This document shows, piece by piece, positions 5,918-5,995 of a stretch of 5,995 nt of DNA. Each line of letters starts with the position of its first letter. Positions within the stretch are counted from its first letter, which is position 1. This DNA comes from Clostridia bacterium. Lineage in GTDB: Bacteria > Bacillota_A > Clostridia > Oscillospirales > CAG-272. The notes below the pieces were generated by a model, which did not search any database, was not told the origin of the DNA, and saw only the letters and a list, made by a program, of their open reading frames with translations. The position numbers were made by a program, and so were the translations under genes. The DNA lies in assembly GCA_017935805.1 (NCBI GenBank), contig JAGBGV010000037.1:1-5995 (forward strand). Reading direction: 5' to 3'.

Positions 5918-5995
5918 CCCTCCCACGCGGAGTGGGCAAATGAGGTTAATTAATAAGTATAGTTAAATATTAAAAAGAAAAGTGCAGTTTGATCC
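5918..5995 (+). repeat. Hairpin-headed dispersed repeat, copy B (diverged, at window edge)
   Basis: Hairpin CCCAC (5922-5926), loop GCGGA, GTGGG (5932-5936), followed by an AT-rich body that aligns with copy A with one small gap on each side of the body, ending in the shared 14-mer at 5979-5992. It is more diverged and more AT-rich than copies A and C. The window ends at the point that corresponds to the end of copy A. Confidence 0.72.

Larger units (their letters stand above)
5210..5995. mobile_element. Candidate non-autonomous MITE-like element, non-coding, ~0.79 kb
   Basis: This stretch has no convincing gene but is bounded by inverted copies of one repeat. Copy C reads inward from the left and copy B lies at the right. 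Inside them are two mirrored structured arms (5343-5409 and 5842-5910) around a centre with further stems. The putative ends are GGCTC at 5210-5214 and GATCC at the window end; the copy at 1-80 ends in the matching form GAGCC. No transposase is present, so a MITE-like element mobilised in trans is the simplest model. A genomic repeat that encodes a large structured RNA is an alternative. The right boundary coincides with the window edge and target-site duplications cannot be tested, so the limits are provisional. Confidence 0.45.

Overview
The window looks like chromosomal DNA of a gut-type Clostridia bacterium, most plausibly Oscillospiraceae/Ruminococcaceae-like. This is inferred from roughly balanced base composition, Gram-positive-style ribosome binding sites, a short Sec signal peptide, and the pairing of a secreted phosphoesterase with a large carbohydrate-active enzyme. 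No marker gene fixes the species.

Layout. Positions 1-80 hold one copy (A) of a hairpin-headed repeat. Positions 81-236 are a leader with a pyrimidine-rich tract and an extended -10 promoter. Two co-directional genes follow. The first (237-2207) is a secreted calcineurin-like metallophosphoesterase whose catalytic domain sits between two copies of the same beta domain. The second (2256-5180) is a large cytoplasmic glycoside hydrolase resembling the GH106 alpha-L-rhamnosidase group. They are 48 bp apart, and the second is closed by a strong intrinsic terminator beginning right after its stop codon. They probably form one transcription unit, although the short spacer repeats the leader of the first gene and may give the second its own expression.

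The last ~0.8 kb (about 5210-5995) has no convincing gene but is highly structured. Its two ends are a second, inverted copy (C, 5226-5290) and a third, direct copy (B, 5918-5995) of the repeat at position 1. Just inside them lie two mirrored stem-loop arms (5343-5409 and 5842-5910). Aligned in inverted orientation, their main stems differ by four compensatory base-pair changes, which argues that the structure is conserved. The simplest reading is a non-autonomous, MITE-like repeated element, or a large structured RNA carried by such a repeat, with the right end of another copy at 1-80. The two-gene unit would then sit between two copies. This is the part of the window most likely to be undescribed.

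How the genes may work together: the exported phosphoesterase could act on a phosphorylated glycan or other phosphoester outside the membrane, and the cytoplasmic hydrolase could trim an imported oligosaccharide. That link is inferred from adjacency only; no transporter or regulator is visible here.
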